From contig CAUZEA010000113.1 in assembly GCA_963578605.1 (NCBI GenBank), positions 1 to 16,428 of the forward strand: DNA of 16,428 nt, read 5' to 3'. This document shows positions 1 through 6,974 of the stretch, piece by piece. The notes beneath the pieces are model-generated. The model did not search any database and was not told the DNA's origin. It was given only the letters and a program-made list of their open reading frames with translations. The DNA comes from JAKVCB01 sp963578605. Its GTDB lineage: Bacteria; Planctomycetota; Planctomycetia; Pirellulales; Lacipirellulaceae. The position numbers and the translations under genes are program-made. Each line of letters starts with the position of its first letter. Positions within the stretch are counted from its first letter, which is position 1.

Positions 1-1
1 C

Positions 2-166
2 GACGGGGATAACAACATCGATCTGGCAGACTACAACGCGCTGGCTTCCAATTTCAAACCGCTTGGATATGGCACGGTGGCGGTACCAGAACCGACTGCT
101 GCACTTCTTGCCCTGCTGGGCATGCTGCTATTCAGTGTGTTTGGCAGGTTGCCGGTGTTAAAATAG
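2..166 (+). CDS. C-terminal end of a dockerin-like/PEP-CTERM exported protein (5' truncated by window edge)
   Basis: The open frame enters from the left edge and ends with TAG at 164-166, giving 54 visible residues. It begins inside a calcium-loop motif of the dockerin/EF-hand type (DGDNNIDLADYNALASNF), continues through PLGYG, and ends with VPEP, a hydrophobic helix of about 20 residues and a short basic tail (GRLPVLK). That is the PEP-CTERM sorting layout: VPEP, membrane helix, basic end, normally handled by an exosortase. The tail is closely similar to those of the genes ending at 3920 and 5501, so this is a third member of a local family whose N-terminal module lies outside the window. 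What that module does cannot be told. Confidence 0.85.
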   Translation, partial: DGDNNIDLADYNALASNFKPLGYGTVAVPEPTAALLALLGMLLFSVFGRLPVLK

Positions 167-191
167 CTTCTGGTTTGTAGCGTTCGACTAC

Positions 192-198
192 GAGGAGG
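192..198 (+). promoter_or_regulatory. Strong ribosome binding site of the EEP gene
   Basis: GAGGAGG lies 6 nt before the ATG at 205. It fixes that start. The initiation region GGAGGAAGTCTATG is very like the GGAGAAAGTCTAATG in front of the pentapeptide gene at 4083. Confidence 0.7.
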
Positions 199-204
199 AA
201 GTCT

Positions 205-1368
205 ATGCGTCAACTCTCTCTAATGCTTGCCCTCGCAATGTTGGTCAGTGGTTCAGTAGCACAGGCAACTAGTCTGCGCGTGGCGGCCTGGAACACATTC
301 AATCGCCCCAACGGTGCTGAACATGAAGCGTGGTTCACCACGGGGTTTCAGGCGATAGGCAATGAAACGGTGGAGGGTGTGGCCCGAAGAATCGACGTGC
401 TCGCCGTATCGGAAACAGATACCGGATCGGCTCAAGACCTTGTCGACCTGCTGAACAACCTGTATAGCGTCTCCTCGTATTCCGTCATCACAAGTTCGTC
501 CAGCGGTGGTGACCGAACCGGCATCGTGTACGACACAAGTTCTATACAGCTACTCGGATCAACAGAATTGGTCACGGGACTCACCCATCCGATTATGCGT
601 GCGCAGTTTCAATTCGTGCCTACCAATGGTGGCGCCACTTTCTATCTGTACTCCATCCACCTCAAGTCGGGGAGCGCTGCCGCAACGCGAGCCGATGAAA
701 CTGGCATCATTCGCGCGGATGCTGACGGCTTAGGTGAGGGCGAGAACATTATCTATGCGGGTGACTTCAACATGTACGGCAGTTCTGAAGGAGCCTGGAC
801 CGACATGGGTGATTTTGGAAATGGCCAGGCCTTTGATGTCGCAAGCTCACCGGGTGAATGGCGCGAGAATGCGATGTTTGCCGCCCTTCACACCCAAAAT
901 CCCGGGGCTGCAATGGACGACCGTTTCGACATGATGTTTGCTACGGGCGAACTGTTTGACGGTACGGGGCTCGAATACGTTGCCGACTCTTATCGTGTTT
1001 TCGGTAACGATGGGTCCCACACGTTCAACGGCGCGGTCACGTCGGGCACAGGTGCGCCATCCAACATTTTGACGGCCTTAGCCAATGCGAGCGACCATCT
1101 GCCGATTGTGGCTGACTACGTAGAGGCTCCGGAATTAAGTTCGGGGTTGCTGCTGATTGCTGGATTCCCGATTGCCGTGATTGCTATGGCTATTCTTGCT
1201 TCTCGGCATGGGCGACCAATTGTTCGCTCCACTTGCGGAATTCCCGCATTCGCCCTCGCGCCAGCGACGCCTAAGGTACAGCATCACCCTGGGGAATTCG
1301 CAATCGAGCGGCTGATGGTCAGGATGGTCTGCGTTCCACGAATCAACATCTTCAATCAGTTGCCTTGA
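205..1368 (+). CDS. Secreted endonuclease/exonuclease/phosphatase (EEP, DNase I-like fold) protein with C-terminal membrane anchor
   Basis: The start is fixed by the ribosome site at 192-198. Residues 1-21 are a signal peptide ending AQA. The EEP fold is seen in order: WN (N30), the metal-site Glu in VSET (E70), SIHLKSG (H152), GDFN (D187, N189), DDRFD near 238-242 and SDHLP (D297, H298). The family cleaves phosphodiester or phosphoester bonds with Mg2+; the substrate cannot be told, but an exported nuclease or phosphodiesterase is plausible. After APELSS comes a hydrophobic helix (about 313-333) and a basic ASRHGR, like a PEP-CTERM tail that has lost its exact VPEP. About 48 further residues follow with no family character and overlap an antisense ORF, so the original stop was probably lost. 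Unlike its neighbours it has no dockerin module. Confidence 0.85.
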   Translation: MRQLSLMLALAMLVSGSVAQATSLRVAAWNTFNRPNGAEHEAWFTTGFQAIGNETVEGVARRIDVLAVSETDTGSAQDLVDLLNNLYSVSSYSVITSSSSGGDRTGIVYDTSSIQLLGSTELVTGLTHPIMRAQFQFVPTNGGATFYLYSIHLKSGSAAATRADETGIIRADADGLGEGENIIYAGDFNMYGSSEGAWTDMGDFGNGQAFDVASSPGEWRENAMFAALHTQNPGAAMDDRFDMMFATGELFDGTGLEYVADSYRVFGNDGSHTFNGAVTSGTGAPSNILTALANASDHLPIVADYVEAPELSSGLLLIAGFPIAVIAMAILASRHGRPIVRSTCGIPAFALAPATPKVQHHPGEFAIERLMVRMVCVPRINIFNQLP

Positions 1369-1407
1369 GTCGTCGACGAGAGTAGTAAGCTGATCGTAGG
1401 GGTGCAT
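1135..1407 (-). pseudogene. Possible hypothetical-protein remnant antisense to the EEP tail
   Basis: The first 60 or so residues from the ATG at 1405-1407 look like a genuine soluble helical protein: MHPYDQLTTLVDDSRQLIED, then DVDSWNADHPDHQP, then DCEFPRVMLYLRRRWREGE. After that the frame becomes low-complexity and runs through the antisense of the EEP membrane helix, which is not protein-like. I read it as the 5' part of a small planctomycete gene of unknown function whose 3' end was replaced when the two genes were brought tail to tail, around 1210-1230. No Shine-Dalgarno site is visible. It may also be a chance antisense frame. Confidence 0.35.
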
Positions 1408-1502
1408 GCTGGCTTGGGGACATCAATGGGATATTTCACCGTCTTTGAAAAAGTGAAACGTCCAGGCCATTGTAAAAAATTTGGCATAACGTGGTGGATG
1501 CG

Positions 1503-3920
1503 ATGAGCGTTCAACGATTGTCCAGGTTGCTTTGTGTGCTGCTCCTAGCGCATGCCACGACAGCTCGCGCGACCACGTTGATCAACGTTACGCCCGCCCA
1601 GGATTTAAGAACGATCATTGAATCGGCTGACAATGACACGGTGATCAACCTCTCAGCCGGCACCTTTAACCTCACGCGTAACGCTCCCTTCAACCAGGCG
1701 ATTCTGATTGAAAACAAGACGAATCTAACCATCATGGGACAAGGGCGGGACCAGACGATCCTCAATCTGCCAGCGGACGCTCAATTCGGGTTCTACACAG
1801 GCAGCAATGTACACGATCTTACGATCGAGAATCTTCATATTCGGGGAACGCTACCGCTGGCGACTAACACGCATGGAATCGGCAATTTCACCGGAACCAC
1901 GAATGTCACCGACGTGCGGTTTAGCGGCTTGCGGGTCACGAACACGGCCGTCGGCATTAGTGCTGACACAGGCACCTCAGGCACCTACGATGGTGTGACG
2001 ATTACGAACAACGAAATACTAGGCACTTTCGGATTGGATCCGGGATGGGGTTACGGCATTGAGGTGACGAATCCGACGAACGTTCTGATCGCCGACAACC
2101 TCATTCAAGAGGCCACCCGCCATTCCATATACATTGCCCGGGCTGCACCTCTGTCGAATGTCAAGGTTCAGGGCAACACTATCCTCAACCACGACTTGCA
2201 GGGCGCCCAGCGTGCCACGACAGGGCGCTGGTATCTGGCCGCGCTTGCCGTTAGCCGGGCCAGCGATGTCGACGTGGCCTTTAATCGAATCATCAATCCC
2301 CGTGCGATCGCGCTGAGCGTCGAGCCGGATGACATTCTGGGCTGGCCAACTGACGATATTAACCTGGTAGGTAATGAGATTATTGACGCCTGGTACGTGG
2401 GGATGTGGGCGGTAACCAACGACACGCACACGACGCTGGGCAACACGATTACGCACTTTCAGAATCCCGACGCAGATGGCAATGGCTGGGGTGATGAGAT
2501 TAGCTTTGTCAACTTTCCAGTTGGTGTGAACACCAGTAGCGCCTTTGAACCGCCGAATCCGCGCTGGTCAGAAGTCGATCTGATTGCAGGGCTGAACGAA
2601 CACGTATTGGTCATGCAAAACGGTGTCCTCGACCGAATTGTCCCCTACAGCACGTGGGCCTTTGATACTTCTCCAACCGTTTGGACCAATGCGGCATCAA
2701 TGACAGCCATGCCCGAGGTTGGCGATGACGGTCTGGGGCGATTGCACATTGTTCATGGTGGGACGACGTACGAAGTTCACCCGATCAATTGGGACTCGGT
2801 GATCTTGGGCAATGGTCCTGTTTCCTGGACGGGTAATGGCAACTGGACGGACGACTCGAATTGGTCGCTGCTGGGAGTGCCAGGTCCTGAGTCGGTGGTC
2901 ACGATCAACAACAACTTCACGAGTTCGATCGCCAAGGCCGTCGTGGAAGACGACTTGACGGTCGGCAGTATCAGCTTGCTCGGAAGTTCCGGCCCGATGG
3001 TTCTCAAAGTTACCGAAGGGGCCATGCTCACCGTAAGCGGTGGCATGACCGTGGGTCCGGGAGCGATTCTCAAGGGCGAAGGGGCGATTGTTGGCGACAT
3101 CAACGTTCCAGGAGGGATCGTGGCGCCTGGCCACAACCCAGGAGTTCTGACAATGACCGGCGACTATACACAAGGCGCTGCCGCCAGACTGGAGATCGAA
3201 CTGGGGGGCACCGTTCGAGGCGATGAATATGACGCGCTGGTTGTCAGTGGCGACGTCACGCTCGCTGGCACCCTCGACGTATTGGCGATCGGCGGAGTTG
3301 TGCCGGTGGCCGGTGACCTGTTCGATATCCTCGATTTTGCGCCGGCCAATCTGATCGGTTCGTTTAGCGCGGTGAACCTGCCCGTCCTCGCATCGGGCCT
3401 GGCTTGGGATCAGACGAGTCTGTACACCAGCGGTAATCTTCTGGTGAGCTCTGCGAGTTTCGACCCGTGCGGCCTGGGCGGAGACGCGGGGTGTAACACG
3501 GACGACCTGGACGCCCTTTACGCGGTGATGGGCACCAGCGTGCCGCCCACGAACTCGCTGTTTGATTTGAACATGGACAACGTGATCAATACGGCTGATT
3601 TGGACCAATGGTTAAGCCTGGCCGCCACCGTAAACGGCCACAACTCACCCTATCTGCCTGGTGATACGGATTTGGATCGCGACGTGGACCTGGCAGACTA
3701 CAGCGCGCTGGCGACTAACTTCGATCCTACAGGTAGCCTGGGGCCACACGGGTGGGACCATGGTAACTCCGACGGCGACAACGACGTGGATCTGGCAGAC
3801 TACAACGTGCTGGCGAGTAACTTTTCTCCCGCCGGTTACGGAGCCGCACCCGTACCCGAACCGGCCAGCCTCTGCCTGTTGCTAACCGCGATGCTACTGC
3901 TGGCCCGCGTAAGGTTTTAA
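1503..3920 (+). CDS. Secreted right-handed beta-helix protein with autotransporter-like strand repeats, dockerin-like module and PEP-CTERM tail
   Basis: I start at the ATG at 1503, which gives a clean signal peptide (about 1-23, ending TARA); a GTG at 1491 would add four residues. Residues about 24-330 are parallel beta-helix coils of the pectate-lyase/Pfam Beta_helix type, with recurring N-x-I/L turns such as ITNNEI, IADNLI, VQGNTI and LVGNEI. Residues about 442-645 form a second strand-rich part (NWTDDSNWS, then G-rich strands, then GDVTLAGTLDV), like planctomycete autotransporter-associated repeats. Residues about 653-780 carry dockerin/EF-hand-like calcium loops (DTDLDRDVDLADY, NSDGDNDVDLADY). 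It ends with VPEP, a helix and a short basic tail. The family suggests polysaccharide binding or cleavage outside the cell; no catalytic triad is evident, so enzyme activity is unproven. Confidence 0.85.
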   Translation: MSVQRLSRLLCVLLLAHATTARATTLINVTPAQDLRTIIESADNDTVINLSAGTFNLTRNAPFNQAILIENKTNLTIMGQGRDQTILNLPADAQFGFYTGSNVHDLTIENLHIRGTLPLATNTHGIGNFTGTTNVTDVRFSGLRVTNTAVGISADTGTSGTYDGVTITNNEILGTFGLDPGWGYGIEVTNPTNVLIADNLIQEATRHSIYIARAAPLSNVKVQGNTILNHDLQGAQRATTGRWYLAALAVSRASDVDVAFNRIINPRAIALSVEPDDILGWPTDDINLVGNEIIDAWYVGMWAVTNDTHTTLGNTITHFQNPDADGNGWGDEISFVNFPVGVNTSSAFEPPNPRWSEVDLIAGLNEHVLVMQNGVLDRIVPYSTWAFDTSPTVWTNAASMTAMPEVGDDGLGRLHIVHGGTTYEVHPINWDSVILGNGPVSWTGNGNWTDDSNWSLLGVPGPESVVTINNNFTSSIAKAVVEDDLTVGSISLLGSSGPMVLKVTEGAMLTVSGGMTVGPGAILKGEGAIVGDINVPGGIVAPGHNPGVLTMTGDYTQGAAARLEIELGGTVRGDEYDALVVSGDVTLAGTLDVLAIGGVVPVAGDLFDILDFAPANLIGSFSAVNLPVLASGLAWDQTSLYTSGNLLVSSASFDPCGLGGDAGCNTDDLDALYAVMGTSVPPTNSLFDLNMDNVINTADLDQWLSLAATVNGHNSPYLPGDTDLDRDVDLADYSALATNFDPTGSLGPHGWDHGNSDGDNDVDLADYNVLASNFSPAGYGAAPVPEPASLCLLLTAMLLLARVRF

Positions 3921-4067
3921 ATTGTCAAAGAACTGTTAACGCAGTCACGCCTGGTGCATCGCCCGCGCCCGCAAGGCGCCGGGGTGGGGGTAACGGTGGT
4001 GGTTTATGTGTGTTTTACTGGCGGGCATTGGTGGTAAACTGGAGAGCTGACATTCAGGTGTTTTTCT

Positions 4068-4074
4068 GCAGGAG
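4068..4074 (+). promoter_or_regulatory. Ribosome binding site of the pentapeptide gene
   Basis: GCAGGAG lies 8 nt before the ATG at 4083 and supports that start over any internal ATG. The 162-nt gap before it (3921-4082) is G-rich around 3975-4010 and shows no convincing terminator or promoter. Confidence 0.6.
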
Positions 4075-4082
4075 AAAGTCTA

Positions 4083-5501
4083 ATGGGCAGGTTTGTGCTG
4101 GTCGTTATTGCTGTGATGTTGCTTAGTGGTTCTGTCGCCCAAGCAGCGAGTTATCAGAAAACAAATGGGACCATCGTTGATCCCATCCTGCACAGAGATG
4201 GGTCCCCACATAGCTACAGCGGGAATAACCTGGAACCCGACGCGAAGCTGACCGGCGCGAAGCTGACCGGCGCGAAGCTGACCGGCGCGAAGCTGACCAA
4301 CGCGGACCTAGAGGGCGTGGAATTGGTCCGGGCGGACCTGCCCTTCGCGGACCTGGCATTCGCGAACCTGTCCAACGCGGACCTGTATTACGCGAACCTG
4401 TCCTACGCGAACCTGGACTACGCGACCCTGACCAACGCGACCCTGACCAACGCGACCCTGACCAACGCGAACCTGGGCTACGCGAAGCTCAACCACGCGA
4501 ACCTGACCAACGCGTACCTGACCAACGCGTACCTGACCAACGCGTACCTGGCCAACGCGAACCTGTACGCCGCGGACCTGACCGGCACAAACCTGACCAA
4601 CGCGTACCTGTACGGCGCGAACCTGGAAGACGCGAACCTGACCGGCACAAACCTGACCTACGCGGACCTGCCCTTCGCGGACCTGGCCTTCGCGAACCTG
4701 TACCACGCGGACCTGTATTACGCGAACCTGACCGGCGCGAACCTGTACGCCGCGGAGCTGACCAACGCGGGCCTGACCAACGCGAACCTGTCCAACGCGT
4801 ACCTCAACCACGCGTACCTGTACGGCGCAAACCTGGACACCGCGGACCTGACCAACACGAACTTGGAAGACGCGGACCTGTACGGGGCGGACCTGGCGGA
4901 CGCGTCCTACGTCGAGTACAGCATCGGCTTCCCCTACTACTACGGGAACACGAGACTCCCTGCCGGCTTCGACCCTGTAGCAAAGGGCTGGACGTTATCG
5001 CCTTATTGCGACTTTACCCCAGACGCTGCTTGTGATGTGGCAGATATCAATCAGATGTTCGACGCAGGGGATCTGGTTACAGGAGTTGCGGTTGCATACG
5101 CGTACGTCAATTACCCGGGGCCTACCGACAGGCTGGACCTCGTTGACAACGACACCATTAACGCGGCAGACATCACGGAATGGCTTGGGCAGGCGGCTAT
5201 CTTTAACGGTCACAGCTCACCCTACCTACGTGGCGACACGGACCTGGATCGTGACATTGATCTAACAGACTACAACGCGGTGGCGACCAACTTTGATCCC
5301 CTCGGCACCCACGGTCCCTATCTGTGGCAGGATGGCAACTCCGACGGCGACAACGACGTTGACCTGGCTGATTACAACGCAGTGGCTTCCAACTTCCAGC
5401 CGCTTGGTTACGGAGCCGCGGCGGTGCCAGAACCGAACTCAATCGTTCTAGTTCTTGCAGGGCTCCTGGCTGCCGCAGGCGCTGGCGGTCACCGTCATTG
5501 A
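4083..5501 (+). CDS. Secreted pentapeptide-repeat solenoid with dockerin-like module and PEP-CTERM tail
   Basis: Residues 1-21 are a signal peptide (LLSGSVAQA) almost the same as in the EEP gene. Residues 55-274 are 44 uninterrupted pentapeptides of the form x-L-x-x-A, that is A(N/D)Lxx, Pfam Pentapeptide. Such arrays fold as a four-sided beta-helix with four repeats per turn, so this one should make 11 turns. A cap follows, with TRLPAGFDPVAKGW near 290-303. Residues about 309-445 are dockerin/EF-hand-like (DTDLDRDIDLTDY, NSDGDNDVDLADY), then VPEP at about 448, a hydrophobic helix and GGHRH. Known pentapeptide proteins are often cytosolic (DNA mimics protecting gyrase), but this one is exported, so a surface or scaffold role fits better. 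No function is proven. Confidence 0.9.
   Translation: MGRFVLVVIAVMLLSGSVAQAASYQKTNGTIVDPILHRDGSPHSYSGNNLEPDAKLTGAKLTGAKLTGAKLTNADLEGVELVRADLPFADLAFANLSNADLYYANLSYANLDYATLTNATLTNATLTNANLGYAKLNHANLTNAYLTNAYLTNAYLANANLYAADLTGTNLTNAYLYGANLEDANLTGTNLTYADLPFADLAFANLYHADLYYANLTGANLYAAELTNAGLTNANLSNAYLNHAYLYGANLDTADLTNTNLEDADLYGADLADASYVEYSIGFPYYYGNTRLPAGFDPVAKGWTLSPYCDFTPDAACDVADINQMFDAGDLVTGVAVAYAYVNYPGPTDRLDLVDNDTINAADITEWLGQAAIFNGHSSPYLRGDTDLDRDIDLTDYNAVATNFDPLGTHGPYLWQDGNSDGDNDVDLADYNAVASNFQPLGYGAAAVPEPNSIVLVLAGLLAAAGAGGHRH
4335..4400 (+). repeat. Segmental copy 1 inside the pentapeptide array
   Basis: This 66-bp stretch encodes DLPFA-DLAFA-NLSNA-DLYYA-NL and is nearly identical to 4665-4730 (DLPFA-DLAFA-NLYHA-DLYYA-NL). 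The offset is exactly 330 bp, or 22 units, half the array. DLPFA and DLAFA occur nowhere else in it. Confidence 0.8.
4665..4730 (+). repeat. Segmental copy 2 inside the pentapeptide array
   Basis: Partner of 4335-4400. The match is confined to about four and a half units, with flanking units diverged, so it is either the remnant of a half-array duplication or a gene-conversion patch. Confidence 0.8.
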
Positions 5502-5514
5502 TGCCAAGAGGGGG

Positions 5515-5806
<292 letters not shown>

Positions 5807-6023
5807 AATTCTCTGAATCCCGCGAATCCACCCGTTTCTTCGACGTTTTCTATACGTTAACCACTCTTATTGGCTGTCGCAAGTCGTCGTACCTCTATTC
5901 AGTTTTTAGCAGTATCTGTTACCACATGCTGGCGCACAAAACGGTACGTACTGTCATTTATACAAACCCCGCCACAGAACATCGCAGAGGCGATAGATTG
6001 GTGGCGCGTGGGCTACACATACC

Positions 6024-6030
6024 GAAGGAG
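6024..6030 (+). promoter_or_regulatory. Strong ribosome binding site of the mini-lipoprotein ORF
   Basis: GAAGGAG lies 6 nt before the ATG at 6037. Such a good site in front of an 18-codon frame is the main reason to take that frame seriously. Confidence 0.6.
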
Positions 6031-6036
6031 CAAAAT

Positions 6037-6093
6037 ATGAAACGTCTGCTGGGTTTACTGCTGGTGGTGGGGTGTGGCGGGCCCCCGGATTAA
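6037..6093 (+). CDS. Very short lipoprotein ORF or decapitated lipoprotein gene (18 aa)
   Basis: The frame encodes MKRLLGLLLVVGCGGPPD and then TAA. The first 12 residues are a bacterial lipoprotein signal peptide with lipobox VVGC, so the mature product would be a lipid-anchored six-residue peptide. MKRLLGLLLV starts are, to my recollection, common on larger planctomycete lipoproteins, so the simplest reading is that only the start of such a gene survives. The stop overlaps the stop of the converging minus-strand gene in the tetranucleotide TTAA (6090-6093), which suggests the junction is where the two were joined. The alternative, a real lysis- or exclusion-type mini-lipoprotein, cannot be excluded. 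Confidence 0.5.
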   Translation: MKRLLGLLLVVGCGGPPD

Positions 6094-6678
6094 CCACCCA
6101 GTCGATTGCGGATTAGCTCCAAGGTTTCATCGCTAGATCGACGGAGAATACCTTCAAGTATCTGACGCCGTTCCTCGATGGATTTCAGTTCCGCCTGCCG
6201 AACACTCTTTTCGTTTTCGTCGGCTGACTTCCGGCGAATCTTGGGCAGGATGTCTTTCAGAAACCAACGCCGATCTTGCCTGGCAACCGTCAGCAAGTTC
6301 CAGGCACCAGGGCTGGGCGCGTCTGCAGGTGTAAGATTTCCTGCGCCGAGATGAACATAAACCCATTCGACGTCATCTTCCAAAACCACCTCGTTTTCGG
6401 AGGCGTTGAACTGCGCTAGTGCTTCTTCCAGCCCCTCGTTGCCGACGTCTCGGGATTCATCACACTCTTGTCTCTCAGATTCCGGGGGGGGAAACTCTGC
6501 CAGGGGCCTGTCGCCAAGCCTGGTCGGCAGCTTCCTTCCGTCGCATGCCCTGTTCACGCAAAGCAGCCCGGAGCTGTTCCCGTCGGGCGTTGAAATCCTC
6601 AAGACGCCCTTCTCGATTCAACCGGTGCCAGGCTCCTGCCTTGTCGAGCTGTGAGTCGTCATTTTTGTTTTGAGTCAC
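6090..6678 (-). pseudogene. Hypothetical protein, about 195 aa, interrupted by a +1 frameshift at a C8 tract
   Basis: The reading begins at GTG 6678, with AAGGAG ten bases upstream: VTQNKNDDSQLDKAGAWHRL and a helical stretch to KEAADQAWRQ. That frame stops soon after a run of eight C (minus strand; G8 at 6484-6491). The continuation is in the next frame: PESERQECDESRDVGNEGLE, then EWVYVHLGAGNLTPADAPSP, WNLLTVARQDRRWFLKDILP and a charged helical end RNRLGG. Removing one C joins both parts (589 nt is 196 codons plus one base). I do not recognise the family; the layout has some flavour of a phage small-terminase-like or DNA-packaging accessory protein, but this is only an impression. It overlaps the upstream minus-strand ORF by 20 nt. 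Confidence 0.55.
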
Positions 6679-6811
6679 CAGGAATGTTCTCCTTGTAGAT
6701 GACACGCCGAATGTCGGCTTGTTGCTGATCGGTCAATGGCACGGGGCACGCCTGGAGCCAGGCGTGCAGATCGGATGAACCCCCGGCGCGCTGCGCAATC
6801 TGCTGCTTCAC
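6659..6811 (-). CDS. Small hypothetical protein (about 50 aa), possibly truncated at its 5' end
   Basis: From a GTG at 6811 the frame gives VKQQIAQRAGGSSDLHAWLQ, then ACPVPLTDQQQADIRRVIYK, then ENIPGDSKQK. It looks protein-like and ends 20 nt inside the next minus-strand gene, suggesting translational coupling. Upstream the same frame stays open to 7033 but runs through the 56-bp palindrome and becomes nonsense-like, so either the gene starts here or the palindrome has cut off its N-terminus. No clear ribosome site is seen at 6811. Function unknown. Confidence 0.4.
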   Translation of the reverse strand: MKQQIAQRAGGSSDLHAWLQACPVPLTDQQQADIRRVIYKENIPGDSKQK

Positions 6812-6832
6812 ACAACATCGCCAAAAACCGGC

Positions 6833-6888
6833 AAGGGGGGAAGGAGCCCGAGTTGGGCCATGGCCCAACTCGGACTCCTTCCCCCCTT
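6833..6888. repeat. 56-bp near-perfect palindrome
   Basis: The 28-bp arms 6833-6860 and 6861-6888 are exact reverse complements except at 6847/6874 (C against A), with no loop: the centre is GGCCATGGCC. The arms run AAGGGGGGAAGGAG, then CCGAGTTGGG. It could extrude a cruciform or fold as a long RNA hairpin. It resembles REP/MITE-type dispersed repeats, but only one copy lies in this window. It sits between the 5' end of the minus-strand pair and the plus-strand DUF3592 gene. Confidence 0.9.
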
Positions 6889-6974
6889 CAATTAGCCATT
6901 CTCCGCTGGTACTCTGATGGCCTGGTGCTGAAAAGTAAATTCCGATCAGTTGTTGATGTTGAGAGGCTCTCCTC

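Larger units (their letters stand above)
4245..4904 (+). repeat. 15-bp tandem repeat array encoding 44 pentapeptides
   Basis: Forty-four consecutive 15-bp units, each nnn-CTG-nnn-nnn-GCG or a close variant, stay in register from 4245 to 4904. Leu is nearly always CTG and Ala nearly always GCG, and several runs are identical or nearly so (three KLTGA, three TLTNA, two YLTNA plus YLANA). This points to recent slippage expansion. The skewed composition also keeps a long antisense frame open, which is not a gene. Confidence 0.95.

Noticed and set aside
2697..3608. Minus-strand frame of 303 codons
   Set aside because: Lies wholly under the beta-helix gene, has His/Arg-rich composition and no recognisable domain.
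3965..3979. GC stem GCGCC/GGCGC after the beta-helix gene as a terminator
   Set aside because: Only 5 bp and followed by G-rich, not T-rich, sequence.
4308..4811. Minus-strand frame of 167 codons with VRVGQ repeats
   Set aside because: It is the antisense of the pentapeptide array; the repeated CTG/GCG codons keep it open and the product is a mechanical repeat.
4245..4904. Possible CRISPR array
   Set aside because: Units are 15 bp with no spacers and are in frame inside a protein gene.
5455..5514. Upstream part of the integrase-containing frame
   Set aside because: It overlaps the end of the pentapeptide gene in another frame and has no integrase similarity.
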